Origin: Conchocele bisecta
Lineage: Eukaryota; Mollusca; Bivalvia; Lucinida; Thyasiridae
Assembly: GCA_029237695.1 (NCBI GenBank)
Contig: CM055269.1
Location: 29,670,956-29,734,955 of the forward strand
DNA length: 64,000 nucleotides
Direction: 5' to 3'
Below are positions 41,792 through 53,782 of the stretch, piece by piece. The position numbers were made by a program, and so were the translations under genes. The notes under the pieces are model-generated. The model saw only the letters and a program-made list of their open reading frames with translations, did no database searches and was not told the origin of the DNA. Within the stretch, counting starts at the first letter, position 1. Each line of letters begins with the position of its first letter.

Positions 41792-42394
41792 ATCGACAAC
41801 CAGTTTAGATTTTGAGGTTGTGATACTTTGCTTTTTTAAAACTAACTAAACTAAATCTAAACCAAGCTCAGTCTTAACCAAGTAAATTTCTTGAGTTTTA
41901 TGAAAGTTTGAGTCAGAGCCAGTAATAAGCATTTCATAAGCATGTGTATTAGATCCATTTTGTTGATTCTTTAGTGGCCTGGCGTCTCCACAGGTGGCCG
42001 CTTTTAGAAATTCCATTGAGGTGCTCTGAAAATGGCAGTTGAATGTTACAGTGCAAATCGGTGCTTTAACCCTACCGACCTCTACAGAGGTCTTTGCAAG
42101 CAGTGTAGATCCAGATGAGCCAGCTCGTTACGAACCGTTTGATCAGTATCTGCACTTTTAGTTGCAAGTAATTTTCATATTTTTTAGAAAAAACCAACCC
42201 CTTTTTATAAGTGGACGAGTCAACATAAACAAAATCCATTCCAGTGATTTAGGGATAAAAAGTCATTGTGATCTGGTGTTGTAGGGGTGCCTGGCACCAG
42301 GTCAGGATGTTGCTGCTTCGGTGCTGAATGGGTATTGTAGCTTGGGCACTGAACACGCGCTGCACACAGTTGCGGTACATGCCCATTCTCGTCG

Positions 42395-42612
42395 ATATAT
42401 GTCACTGTAACTGGAGAAATGGGGCTTATGGTATTTGTGACCAGTGTAGATCCAGATCAGCCTGTGTCTGATCAGGATCTGCGCTGCTCGCTATTCCATC
42501 AATGAGACACCCGTTGTGCTTCTAACAATCGTTAGCAGGCCACTGGAGTGTGCTATATGATCAGGAGCTACACTGGTCACAACTACCATAAGCCCCATTT
42601 CTCCAGTCACAA
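42395..42612. mobile_element. Hairpin MITE, family B (GTGACCAGTGTAGATCC)
   Basis: Inverted arms with ACTGGAGAAATGGGGCTTAT and GTGACCAGTGTAGATCC. Another full copy is at 50931-51112; fragments are at about 2300-2360, 47135-47172, 59540-59625 and 62690-62720. Confidence 0.75.
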
Positions 42613-42929
42613 CCACATACTACCTTGGTGTTGAACGCTGTAAAACCAAATTCAAACAATCCATGTTTATTCTCAGATAATCCTATAAACCAGAAAGAAG
42701 TCAATGATGTATGAAGTCAGAAAATATCCACATATTATGCAGATCCAGTTGAGCCGTCTCACCTGGATCTGCAATATTTGCAAACATTAGAATAGAGATC
42801 TGTGATGAGGGTTAAGCTATATGTTGTGTGTTACAAGTGCCATCTCATCAGGATCTGTAGTTTGTGGATGATTTCTGATTTTGTACAAAATTACCTTTTC
42901 TGGCCATTGTATAAAATCTCATTGTCTCA

Positions 42930-43492
42930 CCCAGGTTAGTAGAAAGTGAGGCATACACGTAGCGATCACAATTCTGTCGCTATGTAGCAGCGCCATAGTG
43001 GGAGTTTTGTGGCCATTGTGGGCAATTTTGGACATGCGTCCAAATGTTGAATATCTCCTGATCTGTTAGTCCGATCATGACCAACCATTATCTATAGCTT
43101 TCTCACATTGATGGCTGTCCAGCCAGCGTCATTCGGATTGCCTTGACCTTGATGACCTTGACCTTTGTATCAACAATTTTGTATGTATGTGACGTCCAAA
43201 TGTTGAATAGTTCCTGATCCATTAGTCTGATCATTACCAAACTTTATCAATAGCTTTCTCACATTGATGGTTGTCCGCCCAGTATCATTTGGGTAACATT
43301 GACCGTTGTGACCTTGACATACATGTCAACTATTTTGGACGTATGTACAAATGCTGAATATCTCCTGGTCACTTAGTCGGTTATTTACCACTTACCAAAC
43401 TTCATCAATAGCTTCCTTACATTGATGCCTATCCACCAAATGTCATTCTGACCGTTGTGACCTTAACATTACCGTATTGTGAATATCTCCTG
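42930..43492. repeat. Tandem-core element, ~155-bp units, left half
   Basis: Three units with TGAATATCTCCTGATC and ACATTGATGGCTGTCC. The next unit resumes at 52191, beyond an 8.7-kb insertion. Confidence 0.7.
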
Positions 43493-43562
43493 GGGCCCTT
43501 TTCACTAAACTTTGTAAGTTTGTACTGTAAGAAGTTTGTACCGCAAATGCAAAATTTTGATT

Positions 43563-43779
43563 GTAACTCTTTCAACACCACAGGCCTGTATAATGGTATT
43601 GGTAAATGAGCCATCTCATCAGGATCTGCACTTTTTGCAAGTAATTTTCATATTTTTTTAGAACAAAAACACCCCCTTTTTATAAACAGACTAATCTGAA
43701 AATCATTTTGTGAGGATTGGATTGGTCGGAAAATTAGCATATTACACTCCATTCCAGTTACTTAGGGTTGAAAGGGTTA
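43563..43779. mobile_element. TTAA MITE, second family (CTTTCAACACC)
   Basis: CTCTTTCAACACCACAGGCC at the left and GGGTTGAAAGGGTTAA at the right; similar starts are at 3991 and 42066. Confidence 0.5.
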
Positions 43780-44164
43780 ACATGTACTCTGACAGCCGGT
43801 GTTGGAGAATCGTTAGTGGATGTGTTCACATGTAATGATGTGTGCATGTATGTAGGTAGGTATTGGTTTACCGGTATATCATGCTACAATTTTGATACAT
43901 ATTACGATACCCTGGGCCCTGTACACTCGGTAATTTCTGTCTTCGCGATCAGTCTAAAATCGAGACTACTACCTATCGTTTCGCATTTAAAAACCTTCGA
44001 CTGGTTCCCTGTCTCAAAGCGTATTATGCATCGCTGTGTCCCAGCACTTCTGGGACAAGGCTATTGCCATAACCACACACACATCTGCTGGTATTGTACT
44101 GTGATAACTGTAAACAGTGATACGATACGTAAACTGAAATATTTTTGTCACAATGCATGACACT

Positions 44165-45960
44165 TTATTATACCCCCCCGCAACGAGTTGTGGGGGTGTA
44201 TACTGGAGTCGGGTTGTCTGTGCGTGCGTCCGTGCGTGCGTGCGTCCGTAAACTGAACATCAGAGAAATATTGTTATAATTTCTATTTCCTTCATCTAAA
44301 ATGCTTAATATTTCACACATGCATTCCTGTAAGGCTCTACTACCATGCTGTGCCAAATGCACGACCTTCCAACCTCCGCTGATCCCAAGGTCAATCAAAT
44401 ACTTAGTCTCTTTACAAAACTTAACATCAGAGAAATACTGTTATAACTTCTATTTCCTTCATCTAAAATGCTTACTATTTCACACATGCATTCCTGTAAG
44501 GCTCTACTACCATGCTGTGCCAAATCCATAACCGTCCAACCCCCGCTGATCCCAAGGTCAAGGTCAAATACTTAGTCTCTTTACAAAACTTAACATCAGA
44601 GAAATACTGTTATAACTTCTATTTCCTTCATCTAAAATGCTTAATATTTCACACATGCATTCCTGTAAGGCTCTACTACCATGCTGTGCCAAATCCACGA
44701 CCGTCCAACCCCCGCTGATCCCAAGGTCAAGGTCAAATACTTAAGTCTCTTTATAAAACTTAACATCAGAGAAATATTGTTATAACTTCTATTTCCTTCA
44801 TCTAAAATGCATCACACATGCATTCCTGTAAGGCTCTCCTACCATGCTGTGCCAAATCCACGACCGTCCAACCCCCGCTGATCCCAAGGTCAAGGTCAAA
44901 TACTTAGTCTCTTTACAAAACTTAACATCAGAGAAATATGTTATAACTTCTATTTCCTTCATCTAAGATGCTTAATATTTCACACTTGCATTCCTGTAAT
45001 GCTCTACTACCAAGCTGTGCCAAATCCACGAACGTCCAACCCCCGCTGATTAAGTTTACAAAACTTAACATCAGAGAAATAAGTTATAACTTCTATTTCC
45101 TTCATTGAAAATTCTTAATATTTCACTTGTGCATTCCTCTAAGGTTGTACTATCATGCTGTGACAAATCTACGACCGTCCAACCCCCGCTGATCCCAAGG
45201 TCACATACTTAGTCTCTTTACAAAACTTAACATCAGAGAAATATGTGGTGGGTGGAAGGTGGGTGCAAGCGATGGGTAATTTAACGATCGGGGTTCATCT
45301 TTGCCGGAATTCCGACTGGAGACCTGGTTTGGCCCTCACATACGTCTTTGGCATTTTGTATGTGACAGTTGAATCTGGTTATACCCCTTATGTGAGTATT
45401 ACGATTGTTCGTAATCCTATTTTAGGGGAAGGGGCCAAGTGACTTTGGTGTGGTATGGACCTGGCACCAGGTCATGTTATTCTAATTTCAGGGCTGAATA
45501 TATTGTTTCTCGATGTAAATATTCAGTTCTGATTTTGGAATTTTCCCCCCAATGCAGCAGGTTAAAACGGGATCGAACCCGTTTGCCCGTCCTTACATGA
45601 CCTTAGCTGTTGTTAGGCCGTTAAACACCAATAAACAAACAAACAAACAGAGAAATATGTTATAACTTCTATTTCTTGCATCGAAAATTCTTAATATTTC
45701 ATGCATGCATTCCTCTAAGGCTCTACTATCATGCTGTGACAAATTCCCGCTGATCTCGAGGTCAAGGTCACATACTTAGTCTCTTTACAAAACTTAACAT
45801 CTGAGAAATCAGTTATAACTTCACATTTCACATACGCATTGCTCCAATGGACCTCTACCACCCTGTGACAAATTCACGTTCATGCTAAGCCCGCTAAGCC
45901 CAGAGTCAAGGTCACAAGCCCACACACTTGGGAATATTTACATATTTTAGGGGTACCTGG
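44165..45960. mobile_element. Tandem-core element, ~168-bp units, split by a SINE
   Basis: Begins CCCCCGCAACGAGTTGTGGG with GTGCGTCC microsatellite, then about seven units with AACATCAGAGAAATA and ATTCCTGTAAGGCTCTACTA. A SINE interrupts at 45246-45647. Confidence 0.75.
45246..45647 (+). mobile_element. SINE with 12-bp target duplication
   Basis: About 402 bp, flanked by CAGAGAAATATG on both sides and ending in (CAAA)n. It includes AACGGGATCGAACCCGTT, reminiscent of a T-arm, and the common ACCTGGCACCAGGTC block. An inverted copy is at 52355-52752. Confidence 0.85.
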
Positions 45961-46034
45961 GCCCTCGCTTACTGACCAATCTAGTTTGTAATAACAGTTT
46001 AATAAATGTATAAACGGCTAATGCTGGCGAACAC

Positions 46035-46264
46035 TTAACTCTTAGACCGCTATCTTATTTTTTTTGTCGTCTGCTTTTTATTTTCTATTTTCCATTTTTA
46101 TCATCAAAAACATGCAGTCACAACATGGTTTGACAGCACTTCAGAATCATTTCCATTGGAAATGATTCTGAAGTTCTGTCAAACCATGTTTTTATTGAGA
46201 AATAAGGCAAGATATAAAAGCAACAGCAGACGACAATTGTTGTGAGTAGCGGTCTAAGGGTTAA
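46035..46264. mobile_element. TTAA hairpin MITE
   Basis: 230 bp, ends CTCTTAGACCGCTA / TAGCGGTCTAAGGG inside TTAA; core palindrome ATCATTTCCATTGGAAATGAT. Confidence 0.8.
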
Positions 46265-46578
46265 CTCGTTTTGTAATCACTATGTGGCTGATTATTTGCC
46301 CACGACCGGTTGTTGTTCTGCGTTGTAGACTGTTCCCACCAACAGCATCATCACTGGGGTAACCGTAGAAAACATGGCGGAAGCAGAGTTGTGTTCCATA
46401 AAAAACGCGAAGGGAAAGGCAGATATTTGGCGTATTTTCAACTGCAGCAATACGCATGATAAAGGAAATTACCCCAAAACACTGACTGGTTGTACAAGTT
46501 AAAATAAAATATTTTGTCGGCCAACAATCACATTTATTTCCATTCTAGTCGATGTGACATGCAAATTAACCCTTAGAC

Positions 46579-47513
46579 TAGAGGTGCGCGGTATAACCGG
46601 TGTACCGATATAACCGATATTTATTTCTCCCGGTGCATACCGGTTTTAAATCGAGTGAGACCGGTTTTTTCGGTCATGTTCGGAACGCTCCGACAGTTAT
46701 TGTGATCCGGATATTACAAGTGCGCTGCCCTGGAATAAGTATATTTATAATTATTTATAACGTTTTGGTACCATATTTTCAATATGCATATGATAGATGC
46801 CCCTAGTGACACAGCTTTCCTACATGGCGGACGGGAAATCGCCTGATTTTGAGATTGTCAAAAACAAATGAAGAAACACAAAAAGCGGTGCGTGGGACCA
46901 TTTTGGGCTCGAGAAAAGCAAGTCTGACGATACCGTCAACCAAAATGTTGCTATATGCAATCACTGCGACGCGCAAATAAAAACTACTGGCGGAGGGACG
47001 ACCAATTTAATTCATAATTTACGCTGACATCACCCAAACGTTGCCGATTGTAAAACAACAACAACAACAACAAGAAATCAGGTGTTTCATTGATCTTTAA
47101 CCGTGTTGATCCTGATAAGACTTATCTGGATCTACACTGGCTGCATAACACATAAGCCCCCTTTCTCCAGTCACAGACACAGGTTGTAACCTAGTAAGTA
47201 AGCCTTGCTAGGTGCTAAGGCCTGGTAGTAGTAGACTAGTAGTCTTGTACACTGATAATTACATGTCATTTCTGGTGTTGTTTTGTAGTGAAGAAATAAA
47301 AATCATAGTAATTTGTTGCATATAAATGCTTTATTTTTCACATCATTGACCTGCAAAACATACATGGGCCATAAGTACATGTACATGCAATAGGAAACAG
47401 CCTGCTTTTCTCAGGCCGAAAAAGGCTAAAAAATATCGCAATACGTATCGCGATACATAGTGAAATACCACGATATATCGCGATACGATTTTCAGAGGCG
47501 ATACCCAGCACTA
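46579..47513 (+). mobile_element. hAT element with 8-bp duplication, inside a MITE
   Basis: 935 bp, ends TAGAGGTGCGCGGTAT and ATACCCAGCACTA, flanked by CCTTAGAC (46571-46578 and 47514-47521). Confidence 0.85.
46885..47045 (+). pseudogene. BED zinc-finger remnant
   Basis: WDHFGLEKSKS, then AICNHCDAQIKTTGGGTTNL and an HxxxxH-like end broken by a stop. N-terminal DNA-binding finger of a hAT transposase; the catalytic part is absent. Confidence 0.65.
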
Positions 47514-47999
47514 CCTTAGACCGCTACTCACAACAATTGTTGTCTGCTGTTGCTTTTGATTTTATATCTTGCCTTATTTCTCAATAAAAACATGTTTTGA
47601 CAGCACTTAAGAATCATTTCCAATTTGTTGTCTGCTGTTGCTTTTATATCTTGCCTTATTTCTCAATAAAACTTGTTTTGACAGCACTTCAGAATCATTT
47701 CCATTGGAAAATGATTCTGAAGTGCTGTCAAAGCATGTTGTAAATTATTCCAAAGTGCTGTCAAAGTATGTTTTTGATGATAAAAATGGAAAATAGACAA
47801 TAAACAGCAGACGACAAACAAATCAAGATAGCGGTCTAAGGTTTAACTCATGCCCTGCAGGCCTCTGTACTGATAAGCCCCTAGCGCTTGCAGGCTAGAT
47901 ACTCCCTGCAGCTGTAATCAGCTCAGCAGTACCTGTCTCCCTGGGACAATTTGGACAATTTCCAATTAGTGATAAAACAATTAGTGGGTGTGTCTGTGT

Positions 48000-48925
48000 A
48001 ATTATACCCACTTTTTTTGTAAAAAAAACCGGGTATATTGTTTTCGTCACGGGTGTCCGTCCGTCCGTACGTCCGTCACGTTTCTTGTAACTCGAAAAAC
48101 TTTTTCACCTTCATACCTACGCGCCTGATATTTGGTATGTAGCTTCGTTATCATGTGCAGATGCGCAAAGTGAATTTGGATTTTTGATCCGACCCTCCAT
48201 CATGGATTATCTCCCCCTTTCGGACTCAGAATTTCCCATTTTTTCCTCGTAACTCGAAAAACTTTTTCACCTTCATACCTACGCGCCTGATATTTGGTAT
48301 GTAGCTTCGTTATCATGTGCAGATGCGCAAAGTGAATTCGGATTTTTGATCCGACCCCTCCATCATGATTATCTCCCCCTTTCGGACTCGAATTTCAGTT
48401 TTTTCCTTGTAACTCAGAAAAACTTTTTCACCTTCATACCTACGCGCCTCATATTTGCTATGTAGCTTCGTTATCATCGTGCAGATGCGCAAAGTGAATT
48501 CGGAGTTTTCATCCGACCCTACCATCATGGATTACTCTCCCCCTTTCGGATCTCAGAATTTCCCATTTTTTCCTCGTAACTCAAAAAACTTTTTCACCTT
48601 CATACCTATGCGCCCGATATTTAGTATGTACCTTCGTTATGTGCAGATGCGCAAAGTGAATTCCCATTTTTGATCCGACCCTCCATCATCGATTACCTCC
48701 CCCTTTCCGACTCAGAATTTCCCATTTTTTCCTTGTAACTCGAAAAACTTTTTCACCTTCATACCTACGCGCCTCATATTTGCTATGTAGCTTCGTTATC
48801 ATGTGCACATGCGCAAAGTGAATTCGGATTTTTTATCCGACCCTCCATCATGGATTACTTCCCCCTTTCGGACTTAGCATTTGGGGAAAGTGGGTATATT
48901 GCGATGGCGCGCCATCGACTTTTTC
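48000..48925. mobile_element. Tandem-core element, ~185-bp units
   Basis: Bracketed by TATACCCACTTTTT and AAAGTGGGTATA, with CCGTCCGTACG microsatellite at the start and four to five units with CACCTTCATACCTACGCGCC. Confidence 0.75.
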
Positions 48926-49515
48926 TAGTTATCAATAACTTCATATAGGACTATTCAATGACTTTGAAATTTTACAATTCTATAGAAATTTGAATTATGT
49001 ACATGGATATCTAAAAATCAACAAACAGACCTCCAGATAAGTAGTATATTTATACAAGTTTTCTCATTTCTCCACAAAAAAATGCATGTTTGAACTTTAA
49101 AAATTGTCTCATTCAGATGATTCTAAAGAATTACATGTACATGTAGTAACATGTTTTTTTTGTAGAGAAATAAGAAAAATATTCAGACATTATAACCCTT
49201 ATATACTGCATATCTGGAGATCAGAATACAATTCCCAAGCATGAGCTGATTTCTAAAATGACTTACCAATTTCAATGATGTCCAAAATATTCCAATATTT
49301 ATTACACAATTTATAAAATGTAAATCCATTATGTTCAGTACACAGTTATCATTAGAAACAGCTCATTTATCACGTTATAATGTATACTGCAAACCGACAC
49401 TGCATATTTATTTTTAATTATTAATTATTTCCAGATGAAAATACATCCATTGTATAATACTATTCTAGAGAACTGTACAAATATTTACAACTCCAAAACT
49501 AATTTGCACACAGAT
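48926..49515. other. AT-rich spacer 3' of the piggyBac gene
   Basis: No feature fixed. A TATAACCCTTATATACTG at 49191 could be a decayed TTAA terminus. Confidence 0.35.
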
Positions 49516-51820
49516 TTACTTATTTTGAACTAAATCGCGATGGAATGGATGGAAGCAGTCTGGGCACAGTGGAAGATTGCATTCCATGCAAATGTATGAG
49601 ATTTCTCTGCGCCGCCCATTTTTACTACACTGACGACATCTCCCCCTTCTCTCCGACTTTTTGATGTAGTGCCCTACAGCTACAGTGGCAAGGGCGGCCC
49701 TTTCATTGCCCGCGTAGTCCCCGATCATTAATTTGGCCAAATTTGTCCTGAAATCCACCATTGTCCGCACTTTTTCACGGCGGTTCTTGGTCCTGCGTTT
49801 GTGGTTGTCGGATTCCCTCATCAGGATAAATCCGTTGGTCACAGCGACGTCAAATAAGAACCAGAAGAGGTAGAGCCACCATTTCTTAGATGTACGGTAA
49901 GTACTGTGCTCTGTCCGCAACTGGTCCGCGACATCGACTCCATTCATATTGTTATTATAATTAGCTATAACAGTAGGAGCCGGAACCTCTTTCACTTCAC
50001 CTCGTTTGGTTTTTCTCTGCACCGTTGTTGCCAGAGTAGCAGGGTTTTCCGCTGTGGACAATGTGAATGTTGGCTTTTTGTCCATCCAGACACATACCGT
50101 CATGTCACCTTTCTGGGCTGTTTTATAGTCGCCCTGAATCTCGACATCTTTCTTCCCCAGTTGTTTTGGATACCCCTTTCTGTTTGAGCGTACAGTTCCT
50201 CTGGCGTAAGTGCGATTGCGTAGAAGTTGCTGGCACAAATCTGGTGAAGTGAAATAGTTGTCGGTATTCACAATATGAAATTTGCCAAACAATTTCTGAC
50301 TCAAATCCATCACTACTCTCGTTGCTAAACCAACTTCTCTTGTGTTAGCCTCGCGTCCAGTGTACACCTGGAATTCCTGCGTATAGCCGTTCTCGGGGAA
50401 AGCTCGCATCCAGACCTTGATTCCATATCGTGCCGGTTTGGCGGGCATGTATTGACGAAATGCCAGTCGTCCACGAAACTTCACCATCGCCTCGTCGATG
50501 CTTACATTCTGATGTGGCCTGTAGTTTGCCAAACACTGTGCCAGAACCTGAAATAAAATAAAAAAACATCATTATTAGTTCATTTGGCAATAATAATTAG
50601 TCTATGATGAAAATATATTTGAACAAACCTCACTATGGGCACCGCTGAAAGAAAGAATCAACCTATCTACAGATCTAGGATTCTTTCATTCCGAGCCGCG
50701 CACACAGTAACGTCTGTTCAAATTTACCTTCATCTTGCTTGTAGTTTATATTACATTGTACATGTTACGTATACGGAATTCAGTCCAAACTTTCCACAAA
50801 CTTGTATCATCATTTTATTATCATAACTGCAATTGATAAATAAATAATTAAATATATGTTTTTTTTGTACCCTACCTTACACCTAAAGTGTAGATTCTGA
50901 TCAGACTTAGATGACATGACACAAATAATATATGTGGTTGTGACTGGAAAAATGGGCTTATGGGTTTTGTGACCAGTGTAGATCCAGATCAGCCTGTGCA
51001 TCCGCAGTCTGATCAAGATATGCTCTGTTCACCATCAGGTTACATTAGTGTACTATTTGATCAGGAGCTACACTGGTCACATATCCCATAAGCCTCAGTC
51101 ACAGCCCCATAATTGTTATCTTATTACCTCTTCTAATACTGGGCGTACAAGAAAGAGTTTGTCGTGGCCTGGCTCGCCCCTCAGTGGGTTTTGTCGCCTA
51201 TCGCTGACGTGTAGATACTGCGATATCTTGTCAAAACGATCTCGCTTCATCACACGCCTGATGTTTAGATTTCCGAACAGCGAGTCCTTCGACCAGTACA
51301 TGGAAGTCTGTGGCAGGTGCAGGATGCTCATATAGACCCGTACACCAAACCAAGCCAGCAACTCGCGTTCTGTCACTTCCACCCAGTTGGGATCCGGTTT
51401 GACAGCAATCTTTTGTCGGGCATACAGATTCGTCTGTCTGACTGTTTCTTCAATGAGAGATGGAGGGAAAAATAAATTGAAGAAGTCCAATTCGTTTGTA
51501 TCTGGTGCCATAATCACTGTAGATCCGGGTTCTAGGTCGGTGAATGGCTGTTTCACGATTGGTGTTCTGTCATTTATCCGCCAAACTCGCAGATTTTCAG
51601 AGGCATTTCCGCCGTCCGAGTCGTCAAATTCACTTTCCCAATCTGACAAATCAGATGGTGCATTCGATAAATCATCTGTTCCGACGCTACTAACTTCATT
51701 TATCGAAATATCGCTGCCCATAGGGTCACTATTCCAGCCAGAAAAGTCTGATTCTGGACCACTATCGTCATAATTTGCGGCCGCGGGAGGCTGATTTTCC
51801 GAAATTTCCATCATTTTCAA
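49516..51820 (-). CDS. piggyBac-family transposase, two exons, intact frame
   Basis: Exon 1 is 51820-51128 and exon 2 is 50547-49516, joined across an intron with GT...AG borders (GAG|GTAATA; TTTCAG|GTT); the frame continues for 574 codons. Exon 1 has an acidic, Ser/Asp-rich N-terminus and the start of the DDE_Tnp_1_7 domain (ELLAWFGVRVYMSILHLPQ). Exon 2 has SIDEAMVKFRGR and VNTDNYFTSP with the first two catalytic Asp residues, NNMNGVDVADQ with the third, and a C-terminal Cys/His-rich zinc domain (CRQC...CPDCFHPFH). The product would cut and paste DNA at TTAA. It lies antisense within ADSS intron 1. It may be an active transposon gene or a domesticated PGBD-like gene. A TTAA at 52134 could be the right end; the left end is unclear. 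Confidence 0.88.
50931..51112. mobile_element. Hairpin MITE, family B, inside the piggyBac intron
   Basis: Inverted arms with TGTGACCAGTGTAGATCC and CTACACTGGTCACA. It makes up about a third of the 580-bp intron. Confidence 0.7.
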
Positions 51821-52137
51821 TTCGAATTTGTAACGCTTTGTCTTGAAATAAAGTTATAAAACAATATCCGCCATATTTGGAAATTAACCGACTTCCATTT
51901 GTAAGCTTCATTTTCATTGGTCTAGAACAAGTAAAGCTAGTTTTTCGTACTTTTCTGAACCAATGGTAAGCGACGTAATAATGTGGCGCTCGGGAAGGGA
52001 GTTGGTAATTACCACACCGCATAAATGTGGCTGTAGGGATATCGGGTCAGGTAACTGCGCCGCGCTAATGTGGCATGCGGGACAGCATACTCGCATTGCC
52101 TGCCACATTACAGTGGCGCTAGGGCATAATGAGTTAA
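51821..52137. other. Upstream region of the piggyBac gene
   Basis: Contains a foldback around CCACATTAGCGCGGCGC / GGCGCTAGGG (52050-52130) that may be a subterminal repeat, ending at TTAA (52134-52137). Confidence 0.45.
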
Positions 52138-52190
52138 TAAAATAGTTTGTACAAGCATTTTTATCGTAAGAAGTTTAGTGAAATGGGCCC

Positions 52191-52280
52191 TAGATCTGTT
52201 AGCTTGATCAATACCAAACTTCACCAATAGCTACCTCACATGTTACCTGAACCTTCGTGGGTGAGACACTCGCCTGTTCT
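52191..52280. repeat. Tandem-core element, right half
   Basis: Continues the ~155-bp unit broken at 43492, ending CCTTCGTGGGTGAGACACTC, the mirror of the element's start at 42930. Confidence 0.65.
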
Positions 52281-52354
52281 CGCCTTGTTGAATATTGGCG
52301 TGACGTAAACAATAAAGAACTGCAAGAACCTTATTGAGAATATTCTAACAATGA

Positions 52355-52752
52355 ACCCCTTTTGTTTGTTTATTGATGTTTAACGGCCTATCAACAGCTA
52401 TGGTCATGTAAGGCCGGGCAAACGGGTTCGATCCCGTTTTAACCTGCTGCATTGGGGGGCAAATCCCAAAATCAGAACATAATATTTACATCGAGAAAAA
52501 ATATATTCAGCCCTGAAATTAGAACAAACTGACCTGGTGCCAGGTCCATACCACACCAATGTCACTTGGCCTCTTCCCCTAAAATAGGATTATGAATAAT
52601 CATAATACTCACATAGGTGTTATAACCAGATTCAACTGTCACATACAAAATGCCAAAGAGGGCCAAACCAGGTCTCCAGTCGGAATTCCGGTAAGGATAA
52701 ACCCTGATCGTTAAATTACCCATTGCATGCTCCAACCTGCAACCCACAAAGC
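52355..52752 (-). mobile_element. SINE, inverted copy
   Basis: Same family as 45246-45647, reading right to left with TTTGTTTGTTTATTG as its tail. Confidence 0.8.
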
Positions 52753-52909
52753 CAAAATTACTATACATTGTAGATCCATACTAGTAGTATCATCTGGATT
52801 TGGCAATGTTTGTCAGTATTTGTCCTGTTTTTATTTTTGAAAAAATCTTTTCTGATGAATTGAATGGTCTACTCCAGTTAGTTACAGTTGTACCTGTGGG
52901 TGAACAGAG

Positions 52910-53116
52910 TTAATGTCGAAGAGTTAATGTCGGGAAACATAAATTGTCGTCTGTTTTGTTTCATATTTTGCCTTTTTTATCAATAAGAATATGGCTTGAC
53001 AGCACTTTAGAATCATTTCCAATGGAAATGATTCTAAATTTCTGTCGTATCATATTTGTGATGAGAAAAATGGAAAATAAACGATAGATGACAAAAATTC
53101 ATTCAGCAGGGGTTAA
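52910..53116. mobile_element. TTAA hairpin MITE
   Basis: Core palindrome AATCATTTCCAATGGAAATG and AATTGTCGTCTG ends; the left terminus has two candidate TTAA sites (52910, 52924). Confidence 0.65.
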
Positions 53117-53473
53117 TTTGTCTTGTATTGTATTCAAGTGTGGGAATTGGTTCAATGAACTTCTGTACCCGGTACCGCACACACAATACCAGGCTTCACA
53201 AACTACATGTATATACTGGCACATTGACACACATATTGGATTTTGCTGCGTAATTATTATGTACATTGCAATAACAGCAATTATTGCAGTATTGGATATG
53301 ACACATGAGATACTTTCAGAGAAAACAGGACGTCTGTCTGTTCCATGTTTTTTTGCTGACAAACTTTTGGCTAATAAACACATTCAATCTAAAAAATATT
53401 TAAATGTAAGTACTTTTTCACCAATAACAAAAAAGTCTCCCGCCCTAAAGAATTTTGTTTCATGAAATTCCAT

Positions 53474-53758
53474 CAAATATTGATTTTATAGCGAAAAAAC
53501 GACTTTCCTATGGGAATTTAACATGGGGGGGAAAAGAGGTGGAGAATGTTGTGGAGGAGTAAAAAAAAAAAAATTAAAAAAAATTGGAAATTGACTCCGA
53601 AACCTGGCTAGATAGCTTGGAAATGATGTAACTAAGAAAACAAAAGTTTGATTTTGAAAATCGATCCACAAATGAAAAGTTACTTTAAAAACATATTTTT
53701 TTAGCCCCCATGTTAAATTCCCATAGGAAAATAGTTTTTTCGCAATAAAATCAATACT
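53474..53758. mobile_element. Foldback MITE
   Basis: Inverted arms of about 50 bp with CCTATGGGAATTTAACATGG and its complement; no coding content. Confidence 0.75.
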
Positions 53759-53782
53759 TGACAAAATGTCATCACATCTTTA

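Larger units (their letters stand above)
46566..47846. mobile_element. TTAA hairpin MITE interrupted by hAT
   Basis: Left 12 bp (CCCTTAGAC after TTAA) and right part from 47522 are one MITE copy with an internal duplication of about 100 bp. Confidence 0.8.
43493..52190. mobile_element. 8.7-kb insertion bounded by GGGCCC inverted repeats
   Basis: Left end GGGCCCTTTTCACTAAACTT, right end the inverse of GGGCCCATTTCACTAAACTT. The flanking satellite continues across the junction. Probably a small MITE or Harbinger-like element later swollen by the nested elements inside it. Confidence 0.65.

Noticed and set aside
43768..44160. 130-codon open frame
   Set aside because: Lies between repeats, has no recognisable domain, and starts in a TTAA MITE.
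49187..49200. Left terminus of the piggyBac element
   Set aside because: Reads TATAACCCTT rather than TTAA and does not mirror the sequence near 52134; not strong enough to call.
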